Positions 47,886-60,364 of a DNA stretch of 64,000 bases are shown in pieces; positions within the stretch are counted from its first letter, which is position 1; each line of letters opens with the position of its first letter. The stretch covers positions 50,008,107-50,072,106 of the forward strand of contig NC_052507.1 in assembly GCF_014356525.2 (NCBI RefSeq). The letters run 5' to 3'. Made by a program: the position numbers and the translations under genes. A model generated the notes under the pieces. The model saw only the letters and a program-made list of their open reading frames with translations, made no database searches and was not told the DNA's origin. The stretch comes from Nilaparvata lugens (lineage: Eukaryota > Arthropoda > Insecta > Hemiptera > Delphacidae).

Positions 47886-48525
47886 ATATTGATAAATATG
47901 TTTAATATTATTATAAATATAATAAAAGTATTGTTTTGATAATCAATATTTTTTTCACAAACTCTGTATAATAATATGGCGAATGTGAAACAGCTGCATC
48001 AAAGAAATTATGTCAACAACATATGTTTAGGAAAACCATAGTTTTGAACTTCATTTTCCTGATGCAATGCATAGGCCTAATGTATGGATTATTAATTTTT
48101 TAGCTAGAACAGTTTTTTGAGACTGCTAAATGATGTTTTATCAATGCTGTATCGGCAATACAAAAACGCATGCAGTTAATATGTCTTTAAATAAAGGTGT
48201 TGACATTCACATGAATTAATTATTCTCTACCATTTTTATTCTATTACAATTTCAAAATTATTCGAGACATGATAGAATTATTGACTCACTGTAGAGTCAG
48301 TCAAAAATTTTAATATTGAAATGAGGGGTATTTTAGCAAACTGAACAAAAAATAAGATCCTATGGACCTTTTCGATATTTCCTCAAATGAAAAATGAGTT
48401 TTGTGGGTTGTCAAAACTCCCCCTGAAAGGGAAACTATTCAACTTATCCTATCGTTTAGTAAATTAACAATGATTTCTGCGTTGAATAACATGTTTCTTG
48501 CCAACAAGAATCGAACTCTCTAAAT
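47886..48525 (+). repeat. Segmental duplication, copy 1
   Basis: From GATAAATATGTTTAAT to CAAGAATCGAACTCT, matched by 48945-49640 at high similarity (TGTGAAACAGCTGCAT, CTGTATCGGCAATA, AAAACGCATGCAGTT). No coding. Confidence 0.8.
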
Positions 48526-48698
48526 GGAGGTAGAATGATAAGGTTGACAACTTTCAGTTCTGTTGTTTTAAAATTTTTTTAAATCACTTTCAAAAAGTTC
48601 ATGTAGTACCTACTATTGTGTTCGAGAAACTTCTGGGGCTATCATAGTTTCACAACTATTCTGTTCCACACTCCTATCTCTTGCAGTCGTTAACCATA

Positions 48699-48934
48699 TC
48701 TATAATAAAATAAAGAGTTGGCTTATACATGTACGGGATAGGAAAATTATGTTTGACGCATTATCACGTCTGAACTACTGGACTAATCAACTTGAAATTT
48801 TGCATATAGGCTAGATTCTTAATTAACCAAGGATGGTTATAGGCCTATTTTCAATTCCTCAAAATTTCATTACGTCAAGTTTTCAGATTATCAATTTTGA
48901 AAATAGATCCTTGCGAAGCACGGGTTCCTGCTAG
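48699..48934 (+). mobile_element. Short non-autonomous Helitron, 236 bp
   Basis: It starts TCTATAATAAAATAAAGAG after A48698 and ends GAAGCACGGGTTCCTGCTAG before T48935. The 3' hairpin loop TGCGAAGC is like that at 35877-35905 but the left stem arm is degraded. It lies between the two halves of the 47.9-49.6 kb duplication. Confidence 0.65.
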
Positions 48935-48944
48935 TTATTGATAA

Positions 48945-49640
48945 ATATGTTTAATAATATAATTATTATTATTAATATGATAAAAGTATTGTTTTGATAA
49001 TCAATTATTATGATTCATATAATAATAGTATTGTTTTGGTAATCAATAAATAGTTTTATTTTCACAAACTCTGTATAATATAATGGTGAATGTGAAACAG
49101 CTGCATGAAAAGAAATTATCTCAAAAACATATGTTTAGGAAAACCATAGTTTTAAACTTTGTTTTCCTGATGCAATGTATAGACCTACACGTTGCATGGA
49201 TTATTAATTTTTCAGCTAGAACAGTTTTTTGAGACTGCTAAATAAACGTCTACAGTTTTATCAATGCTGTATCGGCAATATGAAAACGCATGCAGTTGAT
49301 ATGTCTTTTAATAGAGGTGTTGATATTTACATGATAATTATTCTCTACCATTCTTATTTAATTACAATTTCAAAATTATTCAAGCCTTGATAGAATGATT
49401 GACTCACTGTACAGTCAGTCGAAAATTTTTATATTGAAATGAGGGGTATTTTGGCAAGCTGAACAAAAAATAAGGTCCTATGCTCTTTATCGATATTTCT
49501 TCAAATGAAAAATGAGTTTTTTGGGTTGTCAAAACTCCCCCTGGAAAAAAAACTATTCATTTTATCCTATCTTTTAGTAAAATAACAATGATTTCTGCGT
49601 TGAATTATATGTTTCTTGCCAACAAGAATCGAACTCTTTG
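48945..49640 (+). repeat. Segmental duplication, copy 2
   Basis: Counterpart of 47886-48525 with about 50 extra bases of TAAT/ATAATA repeats at 48950-49050. Confidence 0.8.
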
Positions 49641-49959
49641 TGAATTTAGATATGACCTACACTTCAGATTTATATAATTCTATTAATTGAATTCATGGAA
49701 ATTGAAGTACTTTTTTCAGTCAGTTTATGATTAGTTGATGAAATTGATTATCAATAAAGAAATGATTATGATTCTATCAGTACAGAATTAGTTGAATGAA
49801 TTGTCGATGTACTGAGTTCTTGGTAAACAATAATTTAATATTGGTATTTATCCAATAATTTTTTTCAGAAGTTATTTCATTTGAATTAGAGAATATTTAT
49901 ACGCTCCCATCAATTTATCATACATAACAATGAATTGTTCGAAACATTAATTCAATCAA

Positions 49960-50280
49960 ATAAAAAATGGCCCATACTTCTGTATTCATGTTCGCATGTT
50001 TTCCACTTGTGATGGATAGCAAAATATTGTATGGCGAGCTGCACGGAGAATTGTTCGGAGTGCGATGAGGCGAACAGTTAGAACAGAGCCAAGCGGCACG
50101 GAGAACGGCTCGGAGTACGGTACGGCGAGTGATTAACAGTTGATTTTCAACATTATGAAACATATGCTCATGTTCGCTGAAAGGCAATATGTTCGCAGGA
50201 ATGCACGGTTTGCTGCGCGGTTCGAAGTTCGGCTCGGCATGTGTGGACGCACCTTTAGTTGTTACAGGACATTATTTTAT
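49960..50280. repeat. GC-rich inverted-word block, possible DNA-transposon end
   Basis: Contains repeated CATGTTCGC, GTTCGGAGTGCG, CGGCTCGGAGTACGG, GCGCGGTTCGAAGTTCGGCTC and TGTGTGGACGCACC. CATGTTCGCATG-type words occur in both orientations. It resembles TIR sub-structure of some DNA transposons; the true ends were not found. Confidence 0.35.
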
Positions 50281-50313
50281 ACAGATCACAGGCCAAAGCA
50301 ACATAATAATCTA

Positions 50314-50570
50314 TCTTCTTCTTCTTCTTCTTCTTCTTCTTCTTCTTCTTCTTCTTCTTCTTCTTCTTCTTCTTCTTCTTCTTCTTCTTCTTCTTCTTCT
50401 TCTTCTTCTTCTTCTCTTCTTCTTCTTCTTCTTCTTCTTCTCTTCTTCTTCTTCTTCTCTTCTTCTTCTTCTTCTTCTTCTTCTTCTTCTTTTCTTCTCT
50501 TCTTCTTCTTCTTCTTCTTCTTCTTCTTCTTCTTCCTTCTTCTTCTTCTTCTTCTTCTTTTCTTCTTCTT

Positions 50571-50601
<31 letters not shown>

Positions 50602-50709
50602 TTCTTCTTCTTCTTCTTCTTCTTCTTCCTTCTTCTTCTTCTTCTTCTTCTTCTTCTTTTCTTCTTCTTCTTCTTTTCTTCTTCTTCTTCTACTTCTTCT
50701 TCTTCTTTT
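50314..50709 (+). repeat. Interrupted (TTC)n tract, about 395 bp
   Basis: TTC triplets with CTC, TTTC and TTCC interruptions that shift frame, giving false Ser/Leu/Phe 185-210-codon ORFs. It directly precedes a unit of the 660-bp family. Confidence 0.98.
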
Positions 50710-50710
50710 A

Positions 50711-51236
50711 TCTATATCTATAAAAGGCAAAGCCCAGACGAACTGAAATCACACCACAGCCCAAACTACTGATCCTAAAAACTTGAAATTTCGCACAATT
50801 ATTGTTTATGGTAGCCTCAAAACATCCACTACGAAAGGATTCTCAGAAATTCACCCCCTTGACTTAGCTGGGCCCCCCAAAATTTCACTTTTTAACTGCT
50901 CATTGCACAGCAAAGTCATGAGGAACTTTTTCGTTCAGCTTCGAAAAAAAATTAGATCTTTGTACAGGGGGGTTCAGGAAAGGGCACTTTTCGAAAATTT
51001 TGATGTGAAATCACACTACAGCTCAAACTAATTGGCCTACAAACTTAAAAATATGCACAAATTTTCTTCATACATGCTAGACGCGCACTAAGAACGGATT
51101 TTGAGATATTTTGCCTCTAAGGATTTGAAAGGATGAAAAAGGATCCTATTAAGTAAGCTTATGAACATGGTAAGGTGACTTCCATATGGAACTGAGATAA
51201 TTCACACATGATATTCTAACGTATGTTGTAATCATT
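50711..51236 (+). repeat. Fourth, dispersed unit of the 660-bp family
   Basis: Begins TCTATATCTATAAAAGGCAA and follows the same block order as 45917-47885, ending near GTTGTAATCATTGG, so its last ~130 bp are missing. Confidence 0.8.
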
Positions 51237-51239
51237 GGA

Positions 51240-52374
51240 AAGCTCAAAACAATTTCATCAATCAGCTGATCGAATTAATTTTTCATTGATGGAAAGCGCG
51301 AGCTTGCCACGTGTTTGTTCCATTGTTGTATGCTTGGGAACTTCGGTTCGCGCCTTCTATCAGCTGTATATGGAGTCTCATACATTCCGATTTGAACAGA
51401 GCACAAAGATTTTCTTTGGTTAGGAGTTTGTTGGAAATTCTTTTTTCAAATTCAAATTTTATTGCTATCAAAAATCACATTGAAAACTTTCTTTATAGAC
51501 AACAACATTACGGAAACAAAATGTCAAACATATTTATTTGTAGCACGGCCAGAAAAAGACAAACTTGAGTACTAGCCGTGAGTTTATTAAATATAACTTG
51601 ATATATATTTTTTGTTAATATTTTGTTGATAAAAATTACGAGTTGATGAGAGATGCGAGTAATTCCTTATATTTGATCCGAATGGTTATTCATAATACAG
51701 TAGTCGGGGTCACTGCAATCAAAAATTTTTTATTCTGTACGGTAGCTAATAAATTTCATACGTATTGATTGTCCATAATGGAAGTAATTGAACTACTCAA
51801 AATAATTGGCTTACTGGTCCCTCATAGATTTATAGTATTCCTGGTGATTGAGCCTGTCTTTTTCAGCGTTGTCTATTAATAATAAAGCTCAATTTACAAC
51901 TAGCTTACCCAGCGAACCCGCCAATGTATCTCATGTTACACTTGACTTTATTTGGTGAATCATGAAATTTATCTGACAATCAACATGTTCATTTACATCT
52001 CAATACGGACTTCCTATGGGCTTAGTCATGCAGCATTCATTATTCCGAAAACATATTATTCTTCTCAATCAATTGGTAGTAATATCTATCAGTAAAGTTT
52101 TCAATTAAAAAAAATGTTATATCAGTGTTTCAAAGAAAAATATTCAATGTTTTCATAGCTGTAGATTGTCGATATATGGTCCAGGAAATATGCGATGTAC
52201 GATGAATCGCACTGAATTCCATATTCTTCCCATCTTGGGATGAATATAAGCTAAGCTAAATTCAAAAAATTGTCAATTATTCTTTCATTCTTCATGTCTA
52301 ATTCATTCTAATTAATGAATGTAATATGAATACTATACTATATACTATACAATATATATATATATATTATATAT

Positions 52375-52437
<63 letters not shown>

Positions 52438-54235
52438 CTCTCTTCCATTAGGTGAATAATTTTTTTCAACATTTCCCAGTTTCTCAATGATAGGGGAGTG
52501 ATAATTATTATTTGTATAGGTCTTCTAAGGAACCATTATCAACAGCTGGTTACCAATCAACTACATTTCAACTCCAAACTACCGTTTTAATACCAGTACA
52601 CAATAATTTATCACATGGTGATATGTTTATTACAGCTGGTAACTTTAGATGCTAAATCATATTATCACAATATGATCTTGAATCATGATCATCTTTTCGT
52701 TCTTCAGTAGCCGCTCAGCCGAAAATTTCGAAAACATATGTCTGTAAAATGGATTAATAAATAATTATTATTAGCCACCCTATTAAAATTTTTGTTCAGA
52801 AACCATCCCCAATATTCACACAACATATTCCCAAAGTTTCATGCCGTTATATCAAGAAATGGTTATTCATAATATAGTAGTCGGGATCATTGCAATCAAA
52901 TAGTTGGAGCTTAAGATTTTCAAAAAAGTGTATTTATCAAGGTTTTTGAAAATTCTGGAAAATCACTTTATACAACTTTAGATATTATTAGGTACCGTAA
53001 TGATGAAAAATTACATATGATATGGAACTACATTTAATTCTGAACAAGATTCCTCAGAAATTTTGAAATAGAGTAAAGGGGGAAGTGTTTACCAGCGAAA
53101 ATAAGAAACCTTGTCCTACAGCCAAAATAAAACATTTTCATAGTAATAGCTTTCGCGGCCTTCTTATCCAATCTAATAAATATTTTGGATCATTATTACA
53201 AAGGTTATGTTCTATATGAATCACCCGTCAGATGCAATTATTTCAGAATTTCCTAGTGAGGAGGCGCCTATTGCGACACCTCAATGATCAGAATTTCAAA
53301 AACTCTCAACTTTTGATACAATGAACGGCTCTTACCAAAAAAGAAGAAGATAAAAAATAAAAATAAGGATTCCTAGACTTGATTGAACAAATGTAAGCAA
53401 ATACCTCTATGTTTGTATCAAATTGTATCCTAGACGAAAAAAATTACTCTCATAATTCTGTGATTAAATGATAGCAATAGATTACATAACTTTTTTTCGA
53501 CTTGGCTGTAACAATCTTGATAGCTCATTGACCCATTAGCCAAGCATCCAATATACATTTTTCATGTTGTGCTTACTGTACCTTACTCAAATAATATCGC
53601 AATATAGAGCATGTCACTTGCATTAGTCCGTGATTTCGGATAAAAAGAACGCGGCTAGTTGATTGCTGCAAGAAAAATTAGAAACGAAAAAAAAAAATTA
53701 GAAGAAAGAACGAAATAGAGGCGAGAAAGGTTAAACGGAATGGATAGCATTTCCACTCTGCTATTCTTCACTCAATAATGATCATTATTATTATTGTACA
53801 TTAATTGTCTTTGTGTGAGTAGCAGCTCTCTGAGATTTCATTTATTTTATGATTTTAATCCAGACTATAATCTCTCTCACTTTCCTCCATTTCCCTGCTT
53901 CCTCACTCTAGATTTTGTACTCTCTACCAATATCCCTTCTCTCCTATTCATTTTCTTTCTTATTCTGTGAATAGGTCCACAAGATAATATTATTTTATCG
54001 AGATTCAAAGTACATCTTCCAATCGATCAATGATTCTTTACTTCATTTTTTTTTTAAATTCATTTGGTATTATTCGGGAATTATTCATTGCTTGGTTTTA
54101 TATTATGAGCCTACATATATTGTAATCTGCACGGATAAAGAAGTCTATTGTCAGGTTATCATGAATGAGTATTTTGTTATTGTAATCGTATATTATTATA
54201 CTATATTAATATACCCGTATATTATTGTAATCGTA
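51240..54235. other. Unassigned AT-rich interval with short shared blocks
   Basis: GGTTATTCATAATACAGTAGTCGGGG (about 51684) and GGTTATTCATAATATAGTAGTCGGGA (about 52861) show a dispersed repeat. Block 53200-53335 (GAGGCGCCTATTGCGACACCTC) is related to 61340-61480. No gene supported. A patch near 53615-53660 (GTCCGTGATTTCGGATAAAAAG) is compositionally distinct. Confidence 0.4.
52351..52437. repeat. (AT)n microsatellite
   Basis: About 87 bp of alternating A and T with a few phase changes. Confidence 0.95.
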
Positions 54236-54259
54236 ATGAATGAATAAATCTACATTCAA

Positions 54260-54590
54260 CTTCTTTCTTGCGCTTCCCTATTTCCCGCCCAATAACTCCC
54301 ACCTCCTCTGTCATCAATCTTGTTCCACTATTTTGCTTCCCCACCCCTTCACCAACAACTTATTCCAAACCAAGGGAGCTTTGTCACCTGGTGGTAAGCT
54401 GGCATGGGGCATGGCCAGCTATTGTCGACACGGCATGTTTTCACTTGGCTTTTCGTTTTCGGACGTCCATGTCAAGTGGCATGCCAACAATCGATACTCG
54501 TTTCACTTTGTCGCCTTTCAAGCACAAGCCTCGTCAAATAATAATATCCCACTTCTCCTACCAGTCTAACAACATTGCTCTATCCTTTGC
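54260..54590 (+). other. GC-balanced island with two overlapping open frames
   Basis: Two plus-strand frames of 109 codons each (54240-54569 and 54268-54597) overlap here. Neither has a recognisable domain. The core 54375-54530 (GGAGCTTTGTCACCTGGTGG then GTAAGCTGG) is less AT-rich and contains a donor-like GGTG|GTAAGC. Could be conserved non-coding DNA or an exon; undecided. Confidence 0.25.
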
Positions 54591-54599
54591 AAAATGATG

Positions 54600-55235
54600 G
54601 CAAATTTGAGTGAAATTCAAAAATTCTCAAGATCTTTGGTATTGCTCCAGGTTGGAGATTTTGAGTTTTAGAGTGATAACTGATTTGATAGATTTAAAAC
54701 TGATGGTTCATAGCTTTTGTAAAACGTGATAATGAGTGAAATAGCGAACGTGATGAAAATCACGTTTTTAATTTGTAGAGGTTTTTTTCGCACAACAAAA
54801 TCGCTTCATCACTAGTGAGCCGCTGGCGAGAGAACTTGCTCAAAATATCTCTGACATCCTGCTAACTGTTCTACTGAAATCAGTAGAAAGCCTAGAAAAT
54901 TGTATAGAAAGTATTTATTGCATGCAATTGATAAACCTTCTGACAGGTCAATTATTGCGATTTTATAATGCTATTATCATCTACATCCAATATTTCCTTA
55001 GGATATTTCAGGTGATAGATACCCAGATAGATTGATGAAAATGAGAATAGTCTTATAAATATCCACGGTAAATCAGGAATTTCTATGCAAAATTTCAAGT
55101 TAATCAGTTAAGTAGTACAAAGAAACGTGATGATACCCCAAACATGTATTTCAAATTATGTAAACGTAAAATTCAATTTATCTCTTTTCATACTCTAGTT
55201 ATAGCAAAAAAAATATTAAAGATAGAACCGTTTAT
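54600..55235. other. Unassigned AT-rich interval
   Basis: No gene or clear repeat seen. Confidence 0.4.
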
Positions 55236-55239
55236 TACA

Positions 55240-55990
55240 CTATTTTAATAATAACGGAATCGACCAGTCATTAACTGAATGACCGATTGGTTTTAGTGCG
55301 GCAATATACTCAGCTAAATGAGTGATGAATTTTCGTAGCGAGTCTGGTTGCTTATTAACTGCTGGCATATCAAAAATTGCTTGCAAGTATGCGTCAGTCA
55401 GCTTGTAAGAGTCATTGTAGCGATTCAATAATATTTTCCATGCCTCAACATACTGATCACTTGTCAATGGGACAACAGAAATGACTGACAGTGCATCGCC
55501 TCTCAGTACAGACCGAAGATACATATGTTTTTGTATGTCAGCAATTCGACCATTATTATGAACCGTGGCTTCGAATAAATCTTTAAATTGACTCCAAATT
55601 TTTAAATCGCCATCAAAAGTCATTAAAGGAAGCTTAGGTAGGGCAACTGACGAGATATTTTCAGTTGTAGGTGAAGAAGCTACATTGGAAGAACTAATAT
55701 TCAAATTTGTTTGAGTGGATGGTAAGGTTTCGAGAATAGCCTTGACATTGAAATAGATCCCATCAAATTCGCTCATCAGCATTTCAAGTTCAGTTGTGTC
55801 CAATCGAGGATTTTTTTGTTAAAGTAGCTCTGCATCTTATCTATTATATCATTGAACTCCACCTGGTGGTGATCAATATGCTCACCCATAACTTTCAATA
55901 AATTTTTAATTTTTTTATTTTTTGGATCCTTTTCGACAGCTTTGGCAATTTCATTAATCCATTTTATTTTACGAATTCAAAATTTATAGT
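55240..55990 (-). pseudogene. BEL/Pao-type gag fragment (DUF1759-like)
   Basis: The main frame (55803-55240) contains LPKLPLMTFDGDLKIWSQFK, then YLRSVLRGDALSVIS and AWKILLNRYND, the conserved block of BEL/Pao gag proteins. Upstream, in a frame shifted at an A7 run near 55815, is the usual N-terminal helical part back to about 55990. The frame ends within the gag at a stop at 55240 with no zinc knuckle, protease or RT beyond it, so only a fragment remains. No LTRs were found at its sides. Confidence 0.8.
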
Positions 55991-56039
55991 TTTAATGTTT
56001 ATTTTTGACTAAAATTTTATAAAAATTGTACACATGAAA

Positions 56040-56186
56040 TTCTAACCTTATCTTGGACTTTGTCACTTATAAATTTGGAAGAAAAATAGCACAAGGACTA
56101 CCTTATTATTTTATCTTTCAATGTTATTACATTAGTTTCATTTGCATTGTGAATAAATAAAATAAAATAAAATAAATAAATTAATT
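56040..56186 (+). mobile_element. Retroposon 3' tail with (AAATA)n
   Basis: TTTCAATGTTATTACATTAG and CATTTGCATTGTGAATAAAT lead into AAATAAAATAAAATAAAATAA, a simple tail as left by target-primed insertion. The coding part is absent. Confidence 0.4.
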
Positions 56187-56189
56187 AAT

Positions 56190-57190
56190 GCATCTCTTTG
56201 AAACGTCAAGTCTTCGATAACACCCATAGTGAGGCGATAACAGTGAGCGCTTGTCGTGAGAGAGAGTGAGACAAAGAACCAAACAAGAATAAGAGGGAAA
56301 ACACGAGAGCAGGCGACACAATGAAGTAGCCTGCTGTAATGAGCAATGGCTAGCTTATCTAATCATTTAAGCCTAGCCAGCACTTCAACTTATGCTCGGT
56401 AGAGGATGATCGGTTATGAGGCTAATAATACCGTATTGATACTCATTGGAACAAACAATAACTGTATCTATTAATAACGAAGTAACGACAATAATCAATG
56501 CAAATAACTGCAAGTATCCTTTGAAAAAAGTAACAGTTCCAGTTACTGTTACAGCTAGCCGACGTATAAGACTTTCTCAACTTATTGACATGAACTTGCC
56601 AGTCCAGCCTTGTGGCGCCAATGCAACAATCTTATGCAATAATACTATGACACATTTATTTACGAGAATATTACATGTTCTACTCAATTTCCAACTTGAA
56701 TTGAGCCCAAATTTCTTAAGAAAAACAAGCCATATACACAGAAAAACCAAGAATAAAATAGGCATAAAAAACGACAAACCTATTAGATGATATTTCAAAC
56801 TTATGTCCTATTCAAATTCGATTAACAAATCACTCCGGACAGTTGGACCATGTTTGATCGACAGAGGCTGGCTCAAACAGCACTCTGGTTTGTGGACTGT
56901 ATCAATTACATCAAGAACTTTTTGGGGTTGTCTGGTGTCCGGTAGCAAGTTAAACAATTTAAATGACTAAGTGCACAATAACATAGGCCTGATCACGATA
57001 CGAGACGAGACGACACTTGTAATAAATCACAATAAATCGATAGATCACTTTGAAAAAATCGACATTATGAGAAGTGAGCTGTTCGATTGGCTCGCAAACG
57101 GCAACTGGCGCAATTATGCTTTGCGCATCACCCTTCAATTGCCCCCTCAACCACAAAACGCCAGACAACAAAGGGAAACATTGATATAAC
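56190..57190. other. Unassigned interval
   Basis: Frames up to 114 codons (56446-56790) show no recognised domain; Asn/Thr-rich composition follows local AT bias. No gene called. Confidence 0.4.
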
Positions 57191-57194
57191 GTCT

Positions 57195-58262
57195 AAACAA
57201 CTGATGTGAGAGCTTACTTCTTCCAATACTGCTGATGGATGGATTTGTTAGTCTCCATTTTACACGAATGTCTATATTCTTCTAGTAGATTTGTCAAAAA
57301 TATTCACTTGGAGGCAGTTCTATACTGATGTGAGAGCTTACTTCTTCAATACTGTTGATGGATGGATTTGTTATTCTTCATTCCACACGAATGTTTATAT
57401 TATTGTTGTAGATTTGTCAAAAATATTTACTTGGAGGCAGTTCTGTACTGATTTGAGAGCTTACTTCTTCAATACTGTTGATGGATGGATTTGTTATTCT
57501 TCATTTTACACGAATGTCTATATTATTCTAGTAGATTTGTCAAAAATATTTACTTGGAGGCAGTTCTATATTGATGTGAGAGCTTACTTCTTTCAATACT
57601 GTTGTTGGATGGATTAGTTATTCTTCATTTTACACGAATGTCTATATTATTCTAGTACATTTGTCGAAAATATTTGATTGGAGGCAGTTCTATACTGATG
57701 TGAGAGCTCACTTCTTTCAATACTGTTGATGCATGGATTTGTTATTCTTCATTTTACACAAATGTCTATATTATTCTAGTAGATTTGTCAAAAATTTTTA
57801 CTTGGAGGCAGTTCTGTACTGATTTGAGAGCTTACTCCTTTTAATACTGTTGATGGATGGATTTGTAATTCTTCATTTTACACAAATGTCTATATTATTC
57901 TAGTAGATTTGTCAAAAATATTTACTTGGAGGCAGTTCTGTACTGATGTGAGAGCTTACTTCTTTCAATACTGTTGATGGATGGATTTGTTATTCTTCAT
58001 TTTACATGAATGTCTATATTCTTCTAGTAGATTTGTCAAAAATATTTACTTGGAGGCAGTTCTATACTGATGTGAGAGCTTACTTCTTTCAATACTGCTG
58101 ATGGATGGATTTGTTATTCTTCATTTTACACGAATGTTTATATTATTCTAGTAGATTTGTCAAAAATATTTACTTGGAGGCAGTTCTGTACTGATGTGAG
58201 AGCTTACTTCTTCCAATACTGTTGATGGATGGATTTGTTATTCTTCATTTTACACGAATGTA
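57195..58262 (+). repeat. 123-124-bp minisatellite, about 8.6 copies
   Basis: GATGTGAGAGCTTACTTC (or GATTTGAGAG) starts at 57203, 57327, 57450, 57573, 57697, 57821, 57945, 58069 and 58193, so spacing is 123 or 124 bp. Units contain GATGGATGGATTTGTTATTC and ACTTGGAGGCAGTTCT. Three neighbouring 123-124-bp units keep one frame open for 108 codons with a 41-residue period; elsewhere the 124-bp spacing breaks it. Confidence 0.95.
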
Positions 58263-58505
58263 ATTTAATCTATATCAAAATCGGTGTTGAGCAGAGAACT
58301 CCTCCTTTACAGTGGAGTTTTGATATAGTACACTCCCCGTTACAGTGCATTTTTTCTGCAGTCCCTTGAAAAGTATATTCAGCTCAATGTTACAAAGACC
58401 CTTTCTGCTCTATAATCGTTCAAATGTCATAAATATATTGTAAAACATATTTTTTTAGAGTTTACTGAGACTCTGTGGTGTCACATCACAGCGGAGACAC
58501 AATAG

Positions 58506-59436
58506 TAACGCTGGTTACACACTGAACGGTTTATGCCGCGGCGGCGAAACTGCCGTCGCCGACTCGAAAAAAAGTCGAGCTTACACATTCAGCGGAAAAA
58601 GTACCGCCAAACATCGAGCGGTAAAATTACCGCCACATATGATCAGTAGCCAAAATAATTCTTGTAGTTCTTCATCGCAAATGTGTTGTGACTTCTCTGT
58701 TTCATGAGTGTTCAGTTAATTGTATTTTTCACATCTCTTAAAAGTATATATTATTAAGTGTTTAACTTATCGTACCATCGAAGGAAAAGAAGAGAGCAGA
58801 GAAATCGCCTTGTTTGGATTCATTGAAATGAACGTTTTTATTAAATCGACAGCGATATACAACATATTACAGTTTTTTCCTTGTCATCCAGAGTTTCAAA
58901 ATCCCCCCTAATCTCCATAAACACTTCCTTCCAAGCATTCCTTGTTGCTTCTCGATCCTTAAATATGTCGAGGGTTTTGTTTCACAAGCGTCTGTTCTAC
59001 AAATGATATTAACAACTCATTGTCTTTTAACTTACTCATTTTCTCACATTCGTCAACCACAAACTCTTATAACAATAGAAAAATGTTATAAACAATTTAC
59101 GAACTGTCAACAAGACACAAATTAAAAGGCTGATTTTCAAAGACCTCTGACTTGGAGCAACTGGTAAAGACGACTGATCAGCGGCGACGGTAGACAACCG
59201 CCAAATTTGTTAACGCCCATTTGGTCACGTACGCCACTGCATAGACAAGAGCGGCAAAAACATCGCCAGCTGCAGTGGCAGTGAACTGCACAGCTGCCGC
59301 CAACGGCAATATAGCCGCGCGGCGTTTCTGCCGTCCAGTGTGTAAGCTTCCATTCAAGTCCATAGACTACTGCTCGAACGGCGGCGACGGCGAAATTACC
59401 GCCCCGGCAGAAGCCGTCTAATGTTAACCGGCGTTA
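58506..59436. mobile_element. PIF/Harbinger-like element (non-autonomous)
   Basis: Ends are inverted: TAACGCTGGTTACACACTGA at left, and on minus from 59436 TAACGCCGGTTAACATTAGA. Sub-terminal regions are rich in GCCGCC/GGCGGC (58540-58630, 59170-59410) and include repeated ACACTGGACGG/ACACTGAACGG. The interior carries a broken MADF-domain frame, the DNA-binding accessory gene of many animal Harbingers, but no DDE nuclease. A target duplication could not be fixed; a TAA/TTA trinucleotide is at the ends. Confidence 0.6.
58841..59039 (-). pseudogene. MADF-domain (Myb/SANT-like) remnant
   Basis: From ATG 59039 the frame reads MSKLKDNELLISFVEQ, the first helix pattern of MADF domains (..LI..V...P.LW). 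It stops at TAA after about 26 codons. In an adjoining frame the downstream part reads IFKDREATRNAWKEVF, the MADF core (Y.D...R..AW..I), then GDFETLDDKEK and a stop at 58841. So one domain is split by a frameshift and shortened. In Harbingers this protein helps the nuclease bind DNA and enter the nucleus. Confidence 0.6.
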
Positions 59437-60360
59437 GGCGATCGCTCAAGGAAGGGGTGGAACCCGGGATTAACAATTAGAGACGGGATACTTGGGGGGG
59501 GGGGCAGTTGCCGATCTCGCCCAGGGCGGCAAAGTCCCTGGGGCCGTGCCTGACTTAGCCTGAACGTTTTTACCCAAAACACCAATAATTTTGAATTTGC
59601 CCATATGCACACCCAATGTACAAATCTTGTCTTGGTAGAAGGCAACCAACAGTTTACTAATTAACACAATAGTTTCGAGAAAATTGATGATAACAGCAAA
59701 ATTAGTTCTCAACGGCTCATACATTTCGAAGCTTTAGGATTATAATTGAATTGTTATGATTCAAGATCAAGATGATATCAACATTCAACAAGGTTGACTT
59801 GGCTCGAATATAGCTCCTTGTGGAATAGCCTAATTTGATAATATAAAATAGCTCACAATTGATTCTCGAAGAAACAGACTAGCAATATACAGGAGAACAT
59901 CAGCTTTCGAAAACATGTTCCAGCAGACTGTAGCCTTCTGCCTTTCCCGAAAAGTGTTCACAAACTACTGTTCAAAGAACAATCACCACAGAATATATCA
60001 ATACACATTCCTCAATCAATATTTGATTGCAAATTAGATCTCGAGCAGGAATTACAGTCGCATTGATTGAAGGATAAGCATTGATGCTACTCATAAGCAA
60101 TGCTGACAGTTCCAAATGAGTATCGTTAAGGGCAGCAAACACAGGTGACTTTGTTCTCAATCTATTGAACAAGATGTGTCTCACAGAAATTCTACAAAAA
60201 TACAACCGTTACCTTCAAAAACGTCAATGGAAACTTATTGAATAAACTCATTTTTTTCTTTATTATTTGATCCACTGACCCTGTGAAAGGGGTATAGGGA
60301 TTTGTCAGTGTTTCATTTATCAACAGTGAAATGTTATCTATCCTCTTGAACCTCCATCTT
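59437..60360. other. Unassigned, includes G10 run and GC-rich patch
   Basis: 59450-59560 has a G homopolymer (near 59492) followed by CCCAGGGCGGCAAAGTCCCTGG, which looks like a worn repeat. The rest is AT-rich without supported genes. Confidence 0.4.
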
Positions 60361-60364
60361 GAGG

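Noticed and set aside
50140..50772. 210- and 185-codon Ser/Leu/Phe frames
   Set aside because: Produced by the interrupted (TTC)n tract.
57195..58262. CRISPR-like or protein-repeat array
   Set aside because: Units are wholly repeated with no variable spacers, and the frame is not maintained.
59178..59363. 61-codon Ala-rich minus frame
   Set aside because: Lies in the GCC-rich sub-terminal repeat of the Harbinger-like element.
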